Shown piece by piece: positions 4,519 to 6,186 of a stretch of DNA of 6,186 bases (its first letter is position 1; the number at the start of each line of letters is the position of its first letter). The stretch lies in assembly GCA_903896915.1 (NCBI GenBank), contig CAITZN010000369.1:1-6186 (forward strand), read 5' to 3'. This DNA comes from an uncultured bacterium. GTDB lineage: Bacteria > Desulfobacterota > Desulfobulbia > Desulfobulbales > Desulfobulbaceae. Position numbers and translations under genes: made by a program. Below the pieces are notes generated by a model. The model worked only from the letters and a program-made list of their open reading frames with translations. It made no database searches and had not been told where the DNA came from.

Positions 4519-6186
4519 GTGAGATACTCCGGGAAACTTTCGGAGTGACGAATGAAAGTATTGATAGCGCTTTGATTGTGCAGCAGGAAAAGGGTTTGCG
4601 TATCGGGGAAATACTGATTCAGCAACGTAAGATCACTGAAAGCGATCTGCTCAGTGCCCGAGGGCTGCAATGCGGTTTGGAGGTTGTGAACACCCTGCCG
4701 ACCAATCTTGAGCCGTTTTTTACCCAGCGAGTTCCCATCGGGTTTCTCAAAAAATTCAAGATGATTCCTGTCGCCACCCCAGCTGAGTCGTTTATCGCTC
4801 TAGCGGAGCCGCTTTTTTTTCAACAGATGGATGACCTACAGCGCTTGCTCCAGTGGGAGGGGATAAAAATAGTTTTGTCGCCTCAGAATGAGATTTTTGT
4901 AGCGATCAATTCGGCCTATGACGTGACCAGGCAAGATGTTGCTGACCAGGTCATGCAGGATGTGGACGACGAAGGCCAAGAGAGTATCCTTTCCGAGATC
5001 GAAGAGGCTTCCGATCTGCTCGACGACACTAGTGACGCTCCGGTCATCAAGCTGGTCAATCTCGTCCTCTCTCAGGCGGTGCGCGATAACGCCAGTGACA
5101 TTCATGTCGAATCCTACAAGGATCGGGTCAAAATCCGCAAACGGGTCGACGGCATCCTCTACGATATGTATTCACCTCCACGGCATGTACAGGGCAAACT
5201 GACCTCCCGAATCAAGATTATGGCCAAAATGGATATTGCCGAGAAAAGGCTGCCCCAGGACGGAAGAATAGAGATCCGGATAGCCGATAAAGACGTCGAC
5301 ATCCGGGTCTCAACCTTGCCGACTTCCTTTGGCGAGCGGGTCGTCATGCGCCTGCTGGATAAATCAAATACACTGGTACCGCTCGATGATTTAGGCCTTT
5401 CCCAGGAAGACCTGACCCGCTTTCTGCGTCTGATCAGGGCTCCGCACGGAATCATCCTGGTAACTGGACCGACGGGGAGCGGCAAGACCACCACGCTGTA
5501 TTCAACCCTGGGTATTCTAAATAATCCGGATATCAACATCATTACCGTCGAGGACCCTGTCGAATATCAGTTGAATGGTATCAGTCAGGTGCAGGTCAAT
5601 CCGAAAATAGGGCTTACCTTTGCCAACGGCCTGCGCACCATCGTCCGTCAGGATCCGGATGTCATTCTGGTGGGTGAAATCCGTGATATGGAGACTGCAG
5701 AAATTTCCATCCAATCGGCCCTTACCGGACATCTGGTCTTTTCAACGCTGCATACCAACGATGCGGCCAGCGCTATCACCCGACTGATTGACATGGGAGT
5801 CGAACCGTTTTTGGTCTCCTCCTCGGTGAATGCAATTATGGCCCAGCGACTAGTGCGCAAGGTCTGTCCGCATTGTCGTGAAGCCTATGTTCCCTCCAGT
5901 ACCTATCTAGAGCGGGTGGGACTTCCACCTCTTGAATTTGCCGGCAAGGAAATTTTTCGGGGTGTCGGGTGTGTGCACTGCCTGCAAACCGGGTACAAGG
6001 GAAGGATCGGAATCTTCGAGTTAATGATCCTTACGCCGGAGATGAAAAGCCTAATCTTAGTCACCTCAGATGCAGGCCAGATCAAGGAGCAGGCGCTCGC
6101 CTCACTGGGGACCGGAATGGTGACCCTCAGACAGGACGGCTTGCGAAAGGTGTTGGCCGGAATAACAACACTCGAAGAGGTCTTTC
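4506..6186 (+). CDS. gspE: Type II secretion ATPase GspE (3' end outside window)
   Basis: GspE is the hexameric cytoplasmic ATPase that powers pseudopilus assembly, docked to the membrane through GspL. 560 residues are visible; the last, TTLEEVF, lies where this family normally ends, so only a few residues are lost. Domains in order: N-terminal GspE/MshE-type domain (about 4-140) including RIGEILI (32-38); an acidic linker (about 151-178); the N2E domain from DAPVIKLVN (177-185) with SDIHVE (197-202); then the RecA-like ATPase. Catalytic motifs: Walker A GPTGSGKTT (321-329), Asp box ITVEDPVE (346-353), Walker B VILVGEIRD (386-394), His box STLHTNDA (413-420). Two CxxC pairs (C454/C457 and C489/C492) form the zinc-binding tetracysteine motif seen in many GspE and PilB proteins. 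All key residues are present, so it should be active. PilB is the main alternative; adjacency to gspC-gspD favours GspE. gspF would be the expected next gene. Confidence 0.97.
   Translation, partial: MRLLGEILRETFGVTNESIDSALIVQQEKGLRIGEILIQQRKITESDLLSARGLQCGLEVVNTLPTNLEPFFTQRVPIGFLKKFKMIPVATPAESFIALAEPLFFQQMDDLQRLLQWEGIKIVLSPQNEIFVAINSAYDVTRQDVADQVMQDVDDEGQESILSEIEEASDLLDDTSDAPVIKLVNLVLSQAVRDNASDIHVESYKDRVKIRKRVDGILYDMYSPPRHVQGKLTSRIKIMAKMDIAEKRLPQDGRIEIRIADKDVDIRVSTLPTSFGERVVMRLLDKSNTLVPLDDLGLSQEDLTRFLRLIRAPHGIILVTGPTGSGKTTTLYSTLGILNNPDINIITVEDPVEYQLNGISQVQVNPKIGLTFANGLRTIVRQDPDVILVGEIRDMETAEISIQSALTGHLVFSTLHTNDAASAITRLIDMGVEPFLVSSSVNAIMAQRLVRKVCPHCREAYVPSSTYLERVGLPPLEFAGKEIFRGVGCVHCLQTGYKGRIGIFELMILTPEMKSLILVTSDAGQIKEQALASLGTGMVTLRQDGLRKVLAGITTLEEVF

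Noticed and set aside
4813..4820. Run of eight T in gspE as a possible phase-variation or sequencing-error site
   Set aside because: The frame is intact on both sides and encodes Leu-Phe-Phe inside the N-terminal domain; a single run of eight without comparison between strains is not evidence for variation.
1..6186. Reading the locus as a type IV pilus operon (pilN-pilO-pilP-pilQ-pilB)
   Set aside because: The secretin has N0-N1-N2-N3 and no AMIN domain, the GspC-like protein has a membrane anchor and no lipobox, and GspE directly follows; all favour T2SS.

Overview
The window is a run of five co-directional (+ strand) genes of a type II secretion system (T2SS, general secretion pathway): the 3' end of gspL, then complete gspM, gspC and gspD, and gspE, which runs off the right edge with perhaps ten residues missing. 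All five frames are open and intact. I see no RNA gene, mobile element, CRISPR array, convincing promoter or terminator. The identification is strong for gspD (signal peptide, N0-N1-N2-N3 domains, secretin signature) and gspE (Walker A and B, Asp and His boxes, tetracysteine motif). It rests on size, topology, weak family similarity and context for gspL, gspM and gspC.

The organism is Gram-negative (outer-membrane secretin) with intermediate base composition. The order gspL-gspM-gspC-gspD-gspE, instead of the enterobacterial gspC-D-E-F-G-H-I-J-K-L-M, together with the protein style (a short GspC and an NFRK motif before the GspL membrane segment), makes me infer a member of the former Deltaproteobacteria (Desulfobacterota-like). 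This taxonomic call is an inference and was not checked.

Layout: 1-555 gspL C-terminal part (inner-membrane segment and periplasmic domain); 552-1091 gspM, joined by an ATGA overlap; 1092-1253 a gap holding a small imperfect direct repeat; 1254-2048 gspC; a gap of about 100 nt; 2153-4432 gspD; a gap of about 70 nt; 4506-6186 gspE. The last two gaps are each spanned by a short ORF that starts in an ATGA overlap with the preceding stop and ends at the next gene's start region. These may be chance or translational-coupling cistrons.

How they work together: the GspE hexamer is the cytoplasmic motor. GspL anchors it at the inner membrane and pairs with GspM through similar periplasmic folds. GspC bridges to the outer membrane by docking its HR domain on the N0 domain of GspD, and GspD is the exit channel. 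Two architectural oddities deserve attention: GspD carries a C-terminal tetratricopeptide-repeat tail after the secretin domain, and GspC has no PDZ domain, ending instead in a proline-rich, probably disordered tail. I found no wholly new system; the novelty, if any, lies in these variant parts of a known machine.
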